DNA of 21,648 bases. Origin: Gemmatimonadota bacterium. Its GTDB lineage: Bacteria > Latescibacterota > UBA2968 > UBA8231. The notes beneath the pieces are model-generated. The model was not told where the DNA came from and searched no databases. It was given only the letters and a program-made list of their open reading frames with translations. The position numbers and the translations under genes were made by a program. Of the stretch, positions 1-6,861 are shown in pieces (position 1 is the first letter of the stretch; every line of letters starts with the position of its first letter). Location: the NCBI GenBank assembly GCA_002712305.1, contig PATE01000057.1, positions 17,400 through 39,047 on the forward strand, read 5' to 3'.

Positions 1-29
1 GCTCAAATCCCTGGACGGGGGTCGTGTCG

Positions 30-887
30 TCAGTCGCTGGGCCCATCGGTTCCTTCGCTCGCTGGTTGTGGGTGGTCCGGCAGTCCATAGCACGCCTTGG
101 CATTGTCCCAGAAGAACTTCTCCGATGTATCCCTGGCCTCAAAGTAGTCGCGAACGATACCGATGCAGGTCTCGTAGGTCGCCGACCGCTCGCAGACCGG
201 CCAGTTGCTGCCGAAGAACAGGCGGTCTTCGCCGAAGGCGGCCCACAGCGTGTCCAGGGTTGGCCGGTAGTAGTCGGTGTCGGCCGGAGCCGGCTGCTGG
301 GCGCTGTTCTCGACCAGGGCCGAGACCTTCAGATACACCTGGGGCTGTTCGGCGACCGCCTGGATGAAGCTGACCCACTCGGGGTCAGGCGCCTCGCCGT
401 CGACGCGCACGGCGGCGATGTGCTCGACCACGAGTCGCAAGGCGGGCAGCTGGCGGGCGAGCCGCAGACATTCGTCCCAGGTCTGCACGTTCGGGGCACA
501 GTCGAGAACCAGTCCTTTGTCGGCCATCAGCGCCATGTCGTCGAGAAAGCCGCCGTCGAGGTCTCCCCAGGCACGGATGCCGCGGAACACGGGATGGCGC
601 GCGAAGCGCTCGATCTGCTCGGCGAACTGGGGCGTGCCGACATCGCACTTGCCGATGAGCCCGAGGATGACCGGGTCGTCGTCGGCCATGTCGAGGATCC
701 ACTGGTTGTCCTCAACCCAGCTGGCGGCCTCGACAACGACGGTGCCCGTGACGCCATGCGGTGCCGCCACTTCCTTGAAGTGCTCGGGCAGCACGGTACG
801 GTACAGCTGTTCTTCCTGTGGACTGGGCCACGGACAGCCCTCGGGACGAAAGGGGTCGTAGAAATGGGTGTGCGTGTCGATGATCAT
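30..887 (-). CDS. Amidohydrolase-2 family (TIM-barrel) metal-dependent hydrolase
   Basis: This 285-aa protein belongs to the amidohydrolase_2 family, cytoplasmic TIM-barrel hydrolases or lactonases that act on lactones, amides or carboxylates. The start shows the metal-binding HxH motif (DTHTH, H6 and H8). A barrel histidine follows at VVEH (H156), and the C-terminal GSNWPVCERS motif lies near residues 226-235. Most relatives have Asp in GSDWP, the usual metal or catalytic acid; here it is Asn228. The ATG at 887 is chosen because an AAAGGAG Shine-Dalgarno lies just upstream and the HxH motif then sits at the N-terminus as usual; an upstream extension runs into a degraded gene. The gene directly follows the decayed ORF at 900-1219. 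The family is clear but the substrate is unknown; L-rhamnono- or fucono-lactonase-like enzymes are the nearest named relatives I recall. Confidence 0.92.
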   Translation of the reverse strand: MIIDTHTHFYDPFRPEGCPWPSPQEEQLYRTVLPEHFKEVAAPHGVTGTVVVEAASWVEDNQWILDMADDDPVILGLIGKCDVGTPQFAEQIERFARHPVFRGIRAWGDLDGGFLDDMALMADKGLVLDCAPNVQTWDECLRLARQLPALRLVVEHIAAVRVDGEAPDPEWVSFIQAVAEQPQVYLKVSALVENSAQQPAPADTDYYRPTLDTLWAAFGEDRLFFGSNWPVCERSATYETCIGIVRDYFEARDTSEKFFWDNAKACYGLPDHPQPASEGTDGPSD

Positions 888-899
888 GGACGCTCCTTT

Positions 900-1219
900 G
901 GATGGTAACTGCCAGGAAGATGTGGTGCTCGGCGAGCAAAGGGAACCATCTATCGTACCGGTCGCTACGAGCAACGTTCGCGTCGTTGACCGGCATTGCC
1001 CCCTTGGAGATGTCGGTGATGTGGTAGGTCTGGCGAGCCACCTGCCCAGCCTCCGAGTGAGGGTTCCATGGCCACGAACACATAGTCGACCGGGCCAGTA
1101 GGTCCGGGATTCGGCAGGTAAACTGAGCCATCGTGCTCCGCCTGGTCACGAAACTTGGCTTCAAGTGTTTGGTACGCAGCCTTGAAGGTTTCGTGGAATG
1201 GTTCCAGGCGAGTCGTCAT
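900..1219 (-). pseudogene. Internally deleted, frameshifted remnant (tentatively uracil-DNA-glycosylase-like)
   Basis: The ATG at 1219 has an AAGG Shine-Dalgarno and opens a plausible N-terminus of about 55 residues ending in VDYVFVAMEPSLGGWA. Near 1035-1060 the coherent protein sequence moves to another frame, continuing as TYHITDISKGAMPVNDANVA and then RSDRYDRWFPLLAEHHIF before running into the amidohydrolase start region. Both halves look like one family, which from memory is an uncharacterised uracil-DNA-glycosylase-like group carrying an MEPSL motif and a later YHITDISKGAM motif. About 30 residues that should lie between them appear to be missing. I read this as an internal deletion that also shifted the frame, plus loss of the 3' end. 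The family name is a weak recollection; the frame break is directly visible. Confidence 0.6.
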
Positions 1220-1232
1220 TTAGCCTTCGGCG

Positions 1233-1888
1233 CTACCAAGGCGTCGTGCGAAGCGCCGTTGATAGTCTCATTTCTCGTTCTGCTATGTAGCATCGGAAAG
1301 AGAAGAGCTCCTTGACTATCTGTGAGGTTACTTCGTCAACTACCTTGTCATAGGCCAGACGAGGTGGTAAACCCTCCCCTGACAGGCAGTTTGCGGTCCC
1401 TTCGATAATCGTCTCATCGGTCGATGTTCCGACTATAGAATCCGACACGACTACCGCGGCCTGCTCACCTGTTCCGAGAGCGCCAAAGAGAATGGCGCGA
1501 CAGTTTATCCATGAACATCCTCTTGTCACCATACTCGAATACGTCAACGACTATGAGCACTTGGATATCCGCGTTCCCCGGGTCGCCGACTTGAAATAGG
1601 TTCGGAATTTCCTTTGAGAAACTCCCATCGCAAGCGGTCCGTCGAGTGATCGTTACCCTCCGTCTGCGGAGTGACTTCTCTATCCGCACCTTAACACCTC
1701 CAAGATCGTACTTGGCAAGTGTTGGCTCGTAGTCGGCATAGTCCCTGGGTGAAATGATGGCTACTCGAATCGGACTGTCCGGCTCGTAGTCGAGACTTGA
1801 TCGTGAAGATTTGGAGAGACGCAACGTCTACCGACGATCCGAGGAGACAACCAGAAAGGAGAGCCACAAGGGATGTCAGAAGTCGCAT
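1233..1888 (-). pseudogene. Lipoprotein gene broken by two frameshifts
   Basis: The ATG at 1888 follows a GAGGTGAG Shine-Dalgarno. It opens a short lipoprotein signal, MRLLTSLVALLSGC, with lipobox LSGC and lipidated Cys14. After about 25 codons (near 1810-1835) the sensible sequence shifts to a second frame: SLDYEPDSPIRVAIISPRDY, then GGVKVRIEKS and ADIQVLIVVDVFEYGDKRMF. Near 1490-1515 it shifts again into a third frame: ILFGALGTGEQAAVVVSDS, then a stretch ending VVDEVTSQIVKELFSF, with a stop at 1233. The three pieces join into a single exported protein with alternating strands, which suggests a periplasmic or outer-membrane-attached domain. No family is recognised. It overlaps the phosphatase tail upstream, so the two were probably once co-translated. 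Sequencing or assembly error at two points is the main alternative to true decay. Confidence 0.65.
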
Positions 1889-1890
1889 TC

Positions 1891-2036
1891 TCACCTCGCC
1901 TTCAGCACCACCAACGTGATGTCATCGTCCTGCGGTCGGTCCTCGGCCCAGTCATCTCCGCCCAGAAGGAGTTGCTCACAGATATCTTTTGGGGCGACAA
2001 GAGCGGAGTTGGCGAATAGTCCCATGGTCTTGTCGT
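1891..2036 (-). pseudogene. C-terminal fragment of RsbU/SpoIIE-type PP2C serine phosphatase
   Basis: Reading the minus strand from about 2033 to the TGA at 1891 gives about 47 residues: TMGLFANSALVAPKDICEQL followed by DDWAEDRPQDDDITLVVLKAR. The PQDDDITLVVL ending is the hallmark C-terminus of SpoIIE/RsbU-like PP2C phosphatases, where the acidic pair binds metal. These enzymes dephosphorylate anti-anti-sigma factors. The N-terminal regulatory domain and most of the catalytic domain are missing; the sequence stops at a sharp junction with a recombinase fragment on the opposite strand. Its stop overlaps a GTG of the lipoprotein pseudogene (GTGA), the remains of a coupled pair. It is too short to be listed as an open reading frame but is recognisable by motif. 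Confidence 0.75.
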
Positions 2037-2210
2037 AATTTGCGCCACAGCTTTGCATTGGCCTATATCGAGAATGGTGGTGATCCGTTTTCCCTGCAGA
2101 AAATACTAAGTCATACGGATCAAACTACCACCTCCAAGTATGTGAATATAGCTCGTAGTAATGTGAAAGCTCAGCATAGCAAGTATTCGCCGGGCGAACG
2201 GTTCGGTTAG
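2037..2210 (+). pseudogene. C-terminal fragment of tyrosine recombinase/phage integrase
   Basis: From 2037 the plus strand reads NLRHSFALAYIENGGDPFSL, then QKILSHTDQTTTSKYVNIAR and on to a TAG at 2208-2210. This is the catalytic C-terminus of a tyrosine recombinase: the RHSFA box (Arg and His of R-H-R-H-Y), the second box His in LSHTD (usually LGHS), and the nucleophile Tyr in SKYVNI. Everything N-terminal, including the core-binding domain and the first catalytic Arg, is gone, replaced at about 2034-2037 by the reverse-oriented phosphatase tail. Base composition is AT-richer than the flanking catabolic genes. It is a clear relic of an integrated element and cannot be active. Confidence 0.85.
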
Positions 2211-2465
2211 CGCATTCCATTCACAACGGAGATGCAAAAATTATGAACCGGATGGTCTGAGATAATGATGGGGCTTTCGGTGAGAGGTTTGAGTGGCTCC
2301 AACGCTCTAATCGAGAAAGATTCCATAGTCGACCGAGCCCTTTAGGCCTGGAAGACTTTATACAGACCAAAACCCTCGAATTCTAATAGGGCCGGTTCTT
2401 AATAGGGCCGGTTCTGTGGTCTCGCACTTAGTGAATATTTCTCAATAAAAACTACAGGATATGTT
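2211..2465. other. Intergenic, AT-rich; no gene seen
   Basis: These 255 bases lie between the recombinase relic and the outer-membrane protein gene. No coding signal is evident in either direction. The only clear structure is the 16-bp tandem duplication at 2384-2415. The promoter of the downstream gene should lie here, but no convincing -35/-10 pair was found. Confidence 0.6.
2384..2415. repeat. Perfect 16-bp tandem direct repeat
   Basis: TAATAGGGCCGGTTCT occurs twice with no spacer, at 2384-2399 and 2400-2415, 50 bp before the outer-membrane protein start. It could be a double regulator site, a replication-slippage duplication or an end scar of the lost element. The sequence alone does not decide. 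Confidence 0.95.
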
Positions 2466-3056
2466 ATGAAAACTATTCGCAAAGAAGTTTTCTTCTCATT
2501 ACTACTTCTTGTATCGGCAGGGAACGTCGAAGCCGCTGAAAACGAGATAGAAAATTGGTATACGTATTGGGGTTTAGGAATCTCAAGAGTTACGTGGCCG
2601 GACGAAGACCTGAATGCCGCGGTAAAATTGTTGGCCGCTCTTCCAGGTGTCTCTCGCACACAGTTAAGTTTGGATCTCTTGGGTTTTTACAAACCGATAA
2701 ACCCGAACACGATGGTGGGCTTTATAGCCAACGGTGCGGCTGACCGCCTGGAAATTTCCGAAGAGGGTGACCTCCAGGTGAACCTCACTACTTACGCTGC
2801 TAGCGCACAATATTTTCCAGAAAAAATCGGGCAAGGAATATTTGGCCGGGCCGATATTGGACTCGCATTGGGAAATGTACAGGTAGATAGTGAATCTGAG
2901 ACCTCAGACCCGGGCTTCGGCTTACTTGTAGGCGTAGGCTACGCTCATCCCATCATGGATGGCACTCGACTTGCACTGAATGTCAATTATGCAATACGCC
3001 AGATTGAAGGTGAAACCTGGAAAACATTGGGAATTTCAATAGGGGGGCTCTTTTAG
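2466..3056 (+). CDS. Small outer-membrane beta-barrel protein (OmpW-like size)
   Basis: This 196-aa protein begins with a Sec signal peptide: MKTIRKE, a hydrophobic FFSLLLLVSAG core, and a likely cleavage after VEA near residues 23-24. The mature part alternates polar and hydrophobic residues, for example WYTYWGLGISRVTW, QVNLTTYAASAQYF, FGLLVGVGYAH and LALNVNYAIRQ. It ends ISIGGLF with the C-terminal Phe typical of barrels handled by the BAM complex. About eight strands would fit, so it should sit in the outer membrane, supporting a Gram-negative host. The ATG at 2466 has AGGA seven bases upstream. The gene is AT-richer than the metabolic genes and lies beside a recombinase relic, which suggests it was acquired. 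Function is unknown; OmpW/OprF-like or OMP_b-brl proteins are the nearest guess. Confidence 0.85.
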   Translation: MKTIRKEVFFSLLLLVSAGNVEAAENEIENWYTYWGLGISRVTWPDEDLNAAVKLLAALPGVSRTQLSLDLLGFYKPINPNTMVGFIANGAADRLEISEEGDLQVNLTTYAASAQYFPEKIGQGIFGRADIGLALGNVQVDSESETSDPGFGLLVGVGYAHPIMDGTRLALNVNYAIRQIEGETWKTLGISIGGLF

Positions 3057-3160
3057 AACCAAACGAAAACACGTCTCCTATCACATCATAAACCATAGAT
3101 AAGGGTTGGGTCCCCACTTTCACACAATCGACGAAAGGGGGGTGCCCGTCTTGGGGGCGG

Positions 3161-3187
3161 GGCGTCCCCGGTCGGGGACAGGACGCC
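3161..3187. repeat. GC-rich hairpin with two alternative pairings
   Basis: GTCCCCG (3164-3170) pairs with CGGGGAC (3173-3179) over a 2-nt gap. Alternatively GGCGTCC (3161-3167) pairs with GGACGCC (3181-3187). The two stems share bases, so they are mutually exclusive in part. It could help terminate transcripts in this convergent region or be a palindromic-repeat relic. No T-run follows. Confidence 0.6.
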
Positions 3188-3258
3188 GGAATGATGCCAA
3201 ACCAGATTCCTGGTGAGTTCGCTGACCCGGAAGCTCGCCAAGTGTTACATAGGTGTTA

Positions 3259-3299
3259 GCAATCCTTCACCAGCTCCAGCCTCTACCTCAGAGGATTGC
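3259..3299 (-). terminator. Possible terminator or 3'-end stem of the membrane-protein operon
   Basis: GCAATCCT (3259-3266) is perfectly complementary to AGGATTGC (3292-3299) with a 25-nt loop. It begins 11 bp past the stop of the gene at 3311. There is no T-tract, so a factor-independent role is doubtful. Confidence 0.3.
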
Positions 3300-3310
3300 C
3301 CACTAGGACA

Positions 3311-5299
3311 TCAGAAGTTGAAGATCATGTTCCCTTCGAATCCATAGATCCCGTCAAGGAACACCCACAGACAGGCCGTGGCGAACTCGCCAAGAATCAA
3401 CCCGAGAAAGAACGGCTGCATCGATCGATACACGGCGATCCCGCCATATCTGAGCACGACACTCTTGATCAGCCACGCGAGAAAGATCGACAACCAGCCG
3501 TAGTAGACGATCGTATACGTGTTGGCAATGGGAAAACCGATCGGGTGCAGTGGCCACCAGATGAACCGGTGACGCAGCACCAGCAGCAGTGCCATCACAC
3601 CCGCGCCGATACTGGTGAATCCAAGCCGTGGCAGGAACGGCTCAGGGGCGCCGTGCACGGACTTCATGTAGTCGAAGGGCCACCGCGGCGCTCCTCCGTA
3701 GTACCAGCTGTGCAGGTTGATGCCACCGTACGTGTAGGCCATCTCCATCGTAAACCAAACCGAACCGGCGATCCCCACCACGACGGCGATGGCCATGGCG
3801 ATCGGCAGCCACCGGTAGCGTCCTGAGCCATCTTCATCCGTCGTCAGCTTCAGCGAGTGCACGACGGCATTCATCATGTTTGCTGCCGTCTCACCGATCC
3901 AAACGGTGCTCAGTCCGAGTCCGGTCATGTTCTTGAGACCCAGCACTTCCGGTCCGAAGCCACGTGTGATGAAGGCCTGGGGAACCATCGGAGTCTGGCA
4001 GCCGGGCAGGCCCGCTTCGGCGACGATCCTCGACAACCCGATAAAGGCACCAAGGGCACCCGTCAGCAGAAGAAGGGCGACGTAGAAGGACAGACCCGAG
4101 GCAGTAAGCCAGGACAGCAAAAACAGATACCCCACGGCCAATCCTGCGAAAGCGAGGCGAGGCGAAATCACTTCGCCACCGTCAACGGGCTGCTGACCAC
4201 GGGCTTGACGCCACAGCCCTATGATGTGACCGCGCGCCGTCCACAGGAGGAACAGGACGAAGACCGTCATGCCCCCCGCCGCCTGATGCAGGATGGAAGG
4301 CGCCCCGCCACCGGAATTCCAGATGTCACCGCTGCCGATCTGAATTCCGAGCCGGGCGAAGATGAGCGTCTGCAGCACACCGATGAGGAAGAAAAACCAG
4401 ACGCTGAAGGCCACGTTTAAAGGCATCAGGTAAGCGAGTCCCAGAACGGGGAAATTCAGCCGAACGGGAACATTTACCAATCCAGGCAGTAGCGACCACG
4501 TGCCATTCAGCGCCAGTTTCTGGAAGGCGTCGGAGTAGTTGCCCGTCGAATTCCACGAGTGGATCAGCAGTGGAATGGCAAACCCCATCCACATGACACG
4601 ATTCGTAAACAGCTTCGCAACCCGTGATCGCCTGCCCGATGCGTCCGCTTCGGGCTCTTCGACCATCGATAGAGGAAGTCGCGTAAGAGGAAAGACGAGC
4701 CGCTCGTTCTCCACCCACTGACCTCGAAGGATCGCGCCGATGCAGAAAAGGACCCAGTAGAACACGAGGATGAAACTGATCCACGTGACCAGGGGGCGGA
4801 TCCACGCATCCCAGGGAATGACCTGGCCTTTGGGCAGACCCTCGTAGAACAGGCGGATCGACTCGGTGTCGTCCGGTGATAACCAGCGACTCAGGTAAGG
4901 GACAAAGAGCGAGTTCCACTCATTCTCCGGCGTCGCGTAGTACACGGCACCTGTGATGACAGAGAGGAAGGTGCCCGCGAAACCGGTGGTCACCACCACG
5001 GAGCCGACGAGCATCATGACATAGATGGTGATCAACTCAGGACGCGTGAAGCACCCCCGGTCTCCCAGCCATCGCAGCAGTGGTTGCATAACAGCTGTCA
5101 TCAGAAACAGCAGGAAGATGGCGATGATGGGAATCGCGTTCGACGTGAGTTGCGATCCCTTGACCACCAGAATCGCCCACGGACTCATAACACTGATCAC
5201 CGCCACCAACACGGTCCCGAACAACAGAGACCGAGCCGTAACGCCGCGATCGATCTCTTCCAGGCGATCTGTTCGGGGATTCTGTGTCACAGCGGACAT
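3311..5299 (-). CDS. Large polytopic membrane protein, DUF6785/DUF6784-type
   Basis: This 662-aa integral membrane protein has about 12-14 predicted hydrophobic helices, for example residues 24-46 (LLFGTVLVAVISVMSPWAIL), 55-75, 89-118, 170-192, the VLGLAYLMPLNVAFSVWFFF region, AGLAVGYLFLLSWL, and the last two helices at the C-terminus. Length and the GNYSDAFQKL, NVPVRLNFPVLGLAYLMPLN and HSWYYGGAPRWPFDYMKSV stretches match what I recall of the DUF6785 (N-terminal) plus DUF6784 (C-terminal) family common in Planctomycetes and Poribacteria-like genomes. A transport role, perhaps like OPT oligopeptide transporters, is inference. It is the last gene of a five-gene operon, 12 bp after the FAD dehydrogenase. 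The ATG at 5299 has only a weak GAGTGTAAG Shine-Dalgarno, consistent with coupling to the gene before. Confidence 0.9.
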   Translation of the reverse strand: MSAVTQNPRTDRLEEIDRGVTARSLLFGTVLVAVISVMSPWAILVVKGSQLTSNAIPIIAIFLLFLMTAVMQPLLRWLGDRGCFTRPELITIYVMMLVGSVVVTTGFAGTFLSVITGAVYYATPENEWNSLFVPYLSRWLSPDDTESIRLFYEGLPKGQVIPWDAWIRPLVTWISFILVFYWVLFCIGAILRGQWVENERLVFPLTRLPLSMVEEPEADASGRRSRVAKLFTNRVMWMGFAIPLLIHSWNSTGNYSDAFQKLALNGTWSLLPGLVNVPVRLNFPVLGLAYLMPLNVAFSVWFFFLIGVLQTLIFARLGIQIGSGDIWNSGGGAPSILHQAAGGMTVFVLFLLWTARGHIIGLWRQARGQQPVDGGEVISPRLAFAGLAVGYLFLLSWLTASGLSFYVALLLLTGALGAFIGLSRIVAEAGLPGCQTPMVPQAFITRGFGPEVLGLKNMTGLGLSTVWIGETAANMMNAVVHSLKLTTDEDGSGRYRWLPIAMAIAVVVGIAGSVWFTMEMAYTYGGINLHSWYYGGAPRWPFDYMKSVHGAPEPFLPRLGFTSIGAGVMALLLVLRHRFIWWPLHPIGFPIANTYTIVYYGWLSIFLAWLIKSVVLRYGGIAVYRSMQPFFLGLILGEFATACLWVFLDGIYGFEGNMIFNF

Positions 5300-5311
5300 C
5301 TTACACTCAAC

Positions 5312-6799
5312 TCACCGCACCCCTGCCAGTTGTCTTCCCACAAGTCGGCCGCTGGTCATCGCCCAGGCGATGTGCAACCCGTGCCCCCAGAGGATCTGCC
5401 CACCCAGACCATTCTGCCCGATCGCATACAGCCCCTCGATCGGCTGATTCGCCTCGTCGAGCGCTCGAAACTGCTCATCGATGGCCACACCGCCTTCGGT
5501 GGTGGTGAAGTAAGCCTTCGCCGGACCGAGCAGGGCCCAGTCTTTGCCTTCCAGGTGGGGCAGGACGCCCACATCACCACGCTCCACATTCACATTTTCC
5601 ACTGCTTGTTGGATCGAATCGAGAGGTAGTTGCCGTCGCCGAGCGACCTGCTCCAGCGAACCTCGCACAGCCACATCGGGTCGCAGACGCTGATAATCCT
5701 GCACGTACGCATAGGCGATCTTGGGGGCCGTGGAGATGAAGTTGGGCCATTCGCTATAACGGACCTGCAGCGCTTCATCGAGGAGAATGTAACACTGCTT
5801 GTCCGGCTGGTCAGCGATGGCCAACTCGCGCTCAACCGGCACTCGCTCGTCGCAGAACCGCTCTCCCCGGTTGTTCAGCAGGATCGCCCCATCGTCGAAA
5901 AGGGCATCCTCCGGATGTTGCCACGTGACCAGCAGTCGACGAATGAGCCCTGACATGATCGACTTGGGCATCATCGGCAGAATCTTACCTGCCAATCCCA
6001 GCAACGGGCCACGGCTTGGCAATAACTGTTGAAACGTACGTTTCCCCAAGGGAGCGACGAAGCGCAACTCCGGGCCATACGTGATGTCCATGTTCACAAG
6101 TTGTGCACCAACAGACTCACACATCAGGTGGCCGTCGCCGGTGGATCGCGGATTGATGCCCTCCACCCCACTGAAACGTTCGCCTTTGAAGCGCGAGATC
6201 AACGTCGGTGAATTGGTGTAGTCACCGGCGGCCATGACGACACCTCTTCGAGCGAGGAAGGGTCGATCCGAGCCGTCAACCTGTGCCAGAACCCCTTCGA
6301 CACCGTCGTCGCCGCGCAGGATCTGTCGAACGTCGGCGTCGAAAATCACACGCCCACCGTGTTGCAGCAGCCGGGTCTGCAAGGCCGCGATATAGGCCTT
6401 AGCACCGGGCACGACGTTGTGCATTCGGGGTACGCGGTTGGGTGGTTCGTGACTGGGGCCATGGAACGTGAGTCCCATCTGCTCGAGCCACTCCAGTGTT
6501 TCGGCTGCGTGCGTGAGGAAGAATCGGCGCAGGGGTTCATTGTTGCACGCCTCGATCTGTGTAGGCGCGAATTGCCCCGCATCGACCGCGTGGTCGTCGA
6601 GGGTGTCGACGATGCTGGCGGCCTGCTGATGCCGAGTTCGGTTGGCCGTAAAGGATCCGACGGCGATGCCAGTTGTTCCACCGAGAGCGGACTCCCGCTC
6701 CAGCAACAAAACGGACGCTCCGTGTTCGGCAGCGCTCGCGGCGGCGGCCAGTCCGCTGCCCCCACCTCCGACGACGATGACGTCGGCCTCGTCGCTCAT
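5312..6799 (-). CDS. FAD-dependent oxidoreductase, FAD_binding_2 family
   Basis: This 495-aa flavoprotein resembles fumarate reductase flavoprotein subunits and 3-ketosteroid 1-dehydrogenases. The N-terminus has the dinucleotide fold ADVIVVGGGGSGLAAAASAA with an acidic strand end at LLLERE, then GGTTGIAVGSF. A GDYTNSP stretch sits mid-protein, and the C-terminal FAD contact reads GLYAIGQNGLGGQILWGHGL followed by a helix ending in GRQLAG. The usual role is dehydrogenation of a carbon-carbon bond next to a carbonyl; the substrate here is unknown. The ATG at 6799 is chosen because it places the GGGGSG motif at residues 11-16; a longer upstream frame is low-complexity Arg-rich shadow sequence. 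Only GAGG next to the ATG serves as a ribosome site. It lies 62 bp after the transglutaminase-like gene. Confidence 0.93.
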   Translation of the reverse strand: MSDEADVIVVGGGGSGLAAAASAAEHGASVLLLERESALGGTTGIAVGSFTANRTRHQQAASIVDTLDDHAVDAGQFAPTQIEACNNEPLRRFFLTHAAETLEWLEQMGLTFHGPSHEPPNRVPRMHNVVPGAKAYIAALQTRLLQHGGRVIFDADVRQILRGDDGVEGVLAQVDGSDRPFLARRGVVMAAGDYTNSPTLISRFKGERFSGVEGINPRSTGDGHLMCESVGAQLVNMDITYGPELRFVAPLGKRTFQQLLPSRGPLLGLAGKILPMMPKSIMSGLIRRLLVTWQHPEDALFDDGAILLNNRGERFCDERVPVERELAIADQPDKQCYILLDEALQVRYSEWPNFISTAPKIAYAYVQDYQRLRPDVAVRGSLEQVARRRQLPLDSIQQAVENVNVERGDVGVLPHLEGKDWALLGPAKAYFTTTEGGVAIDEQFRALDEANQPIEGLYAIGQNGLGGQILWGHGLHIAWAMTSGRLVGRQLAGVR

Positions 6800-6861
6800 C
6801 CTCGAGCTTGGATTCGAGTCGATACTCGGGCCGGAACCTAAGTCCCGGTCGCCGGCCAGGC

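Larger units (their letters stand above)
3057..3310. other. Convergent intergenic region; no convincing gene
   Basis: This 254-bp stretch lies between the ends of the outer-membrane protein (plus) and the membrane-protein operon (minus). It holds a G-rich stretch with a strong hairpin at 3161-3187 and an 8-bp inverted repeat at 3259-3299. A 22-codon reading frame at 3191-3259 has no start signal or recognisable family; GTGTTA is repeated at 3242-3247 and 3253-3258. Confidence 0.6.

Noticed and set aside
24-908. Plus-strand frame of 294 codons across the amidohydrolase
   Set aside because: It lacks any recognisable motif and is the antisense of a gene with a full set of amidohydrolase motifs.
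3191-3259. 22-codon frame ending FADPEARQVLHRC
   Set aside because: The tail looks faintly protein-like, but there is no ribosome site and no family; a relic cannot be shown from so short a stretch.
3857-4420. Long plus-strand open frames opposite the membrane-protein gene
   Set aside because: They are antisense shadows with Gln/Arg/Pro-rich low-quality sequence; the minus-strand frame has a consistent membrane-protein pattern over 662 residues.
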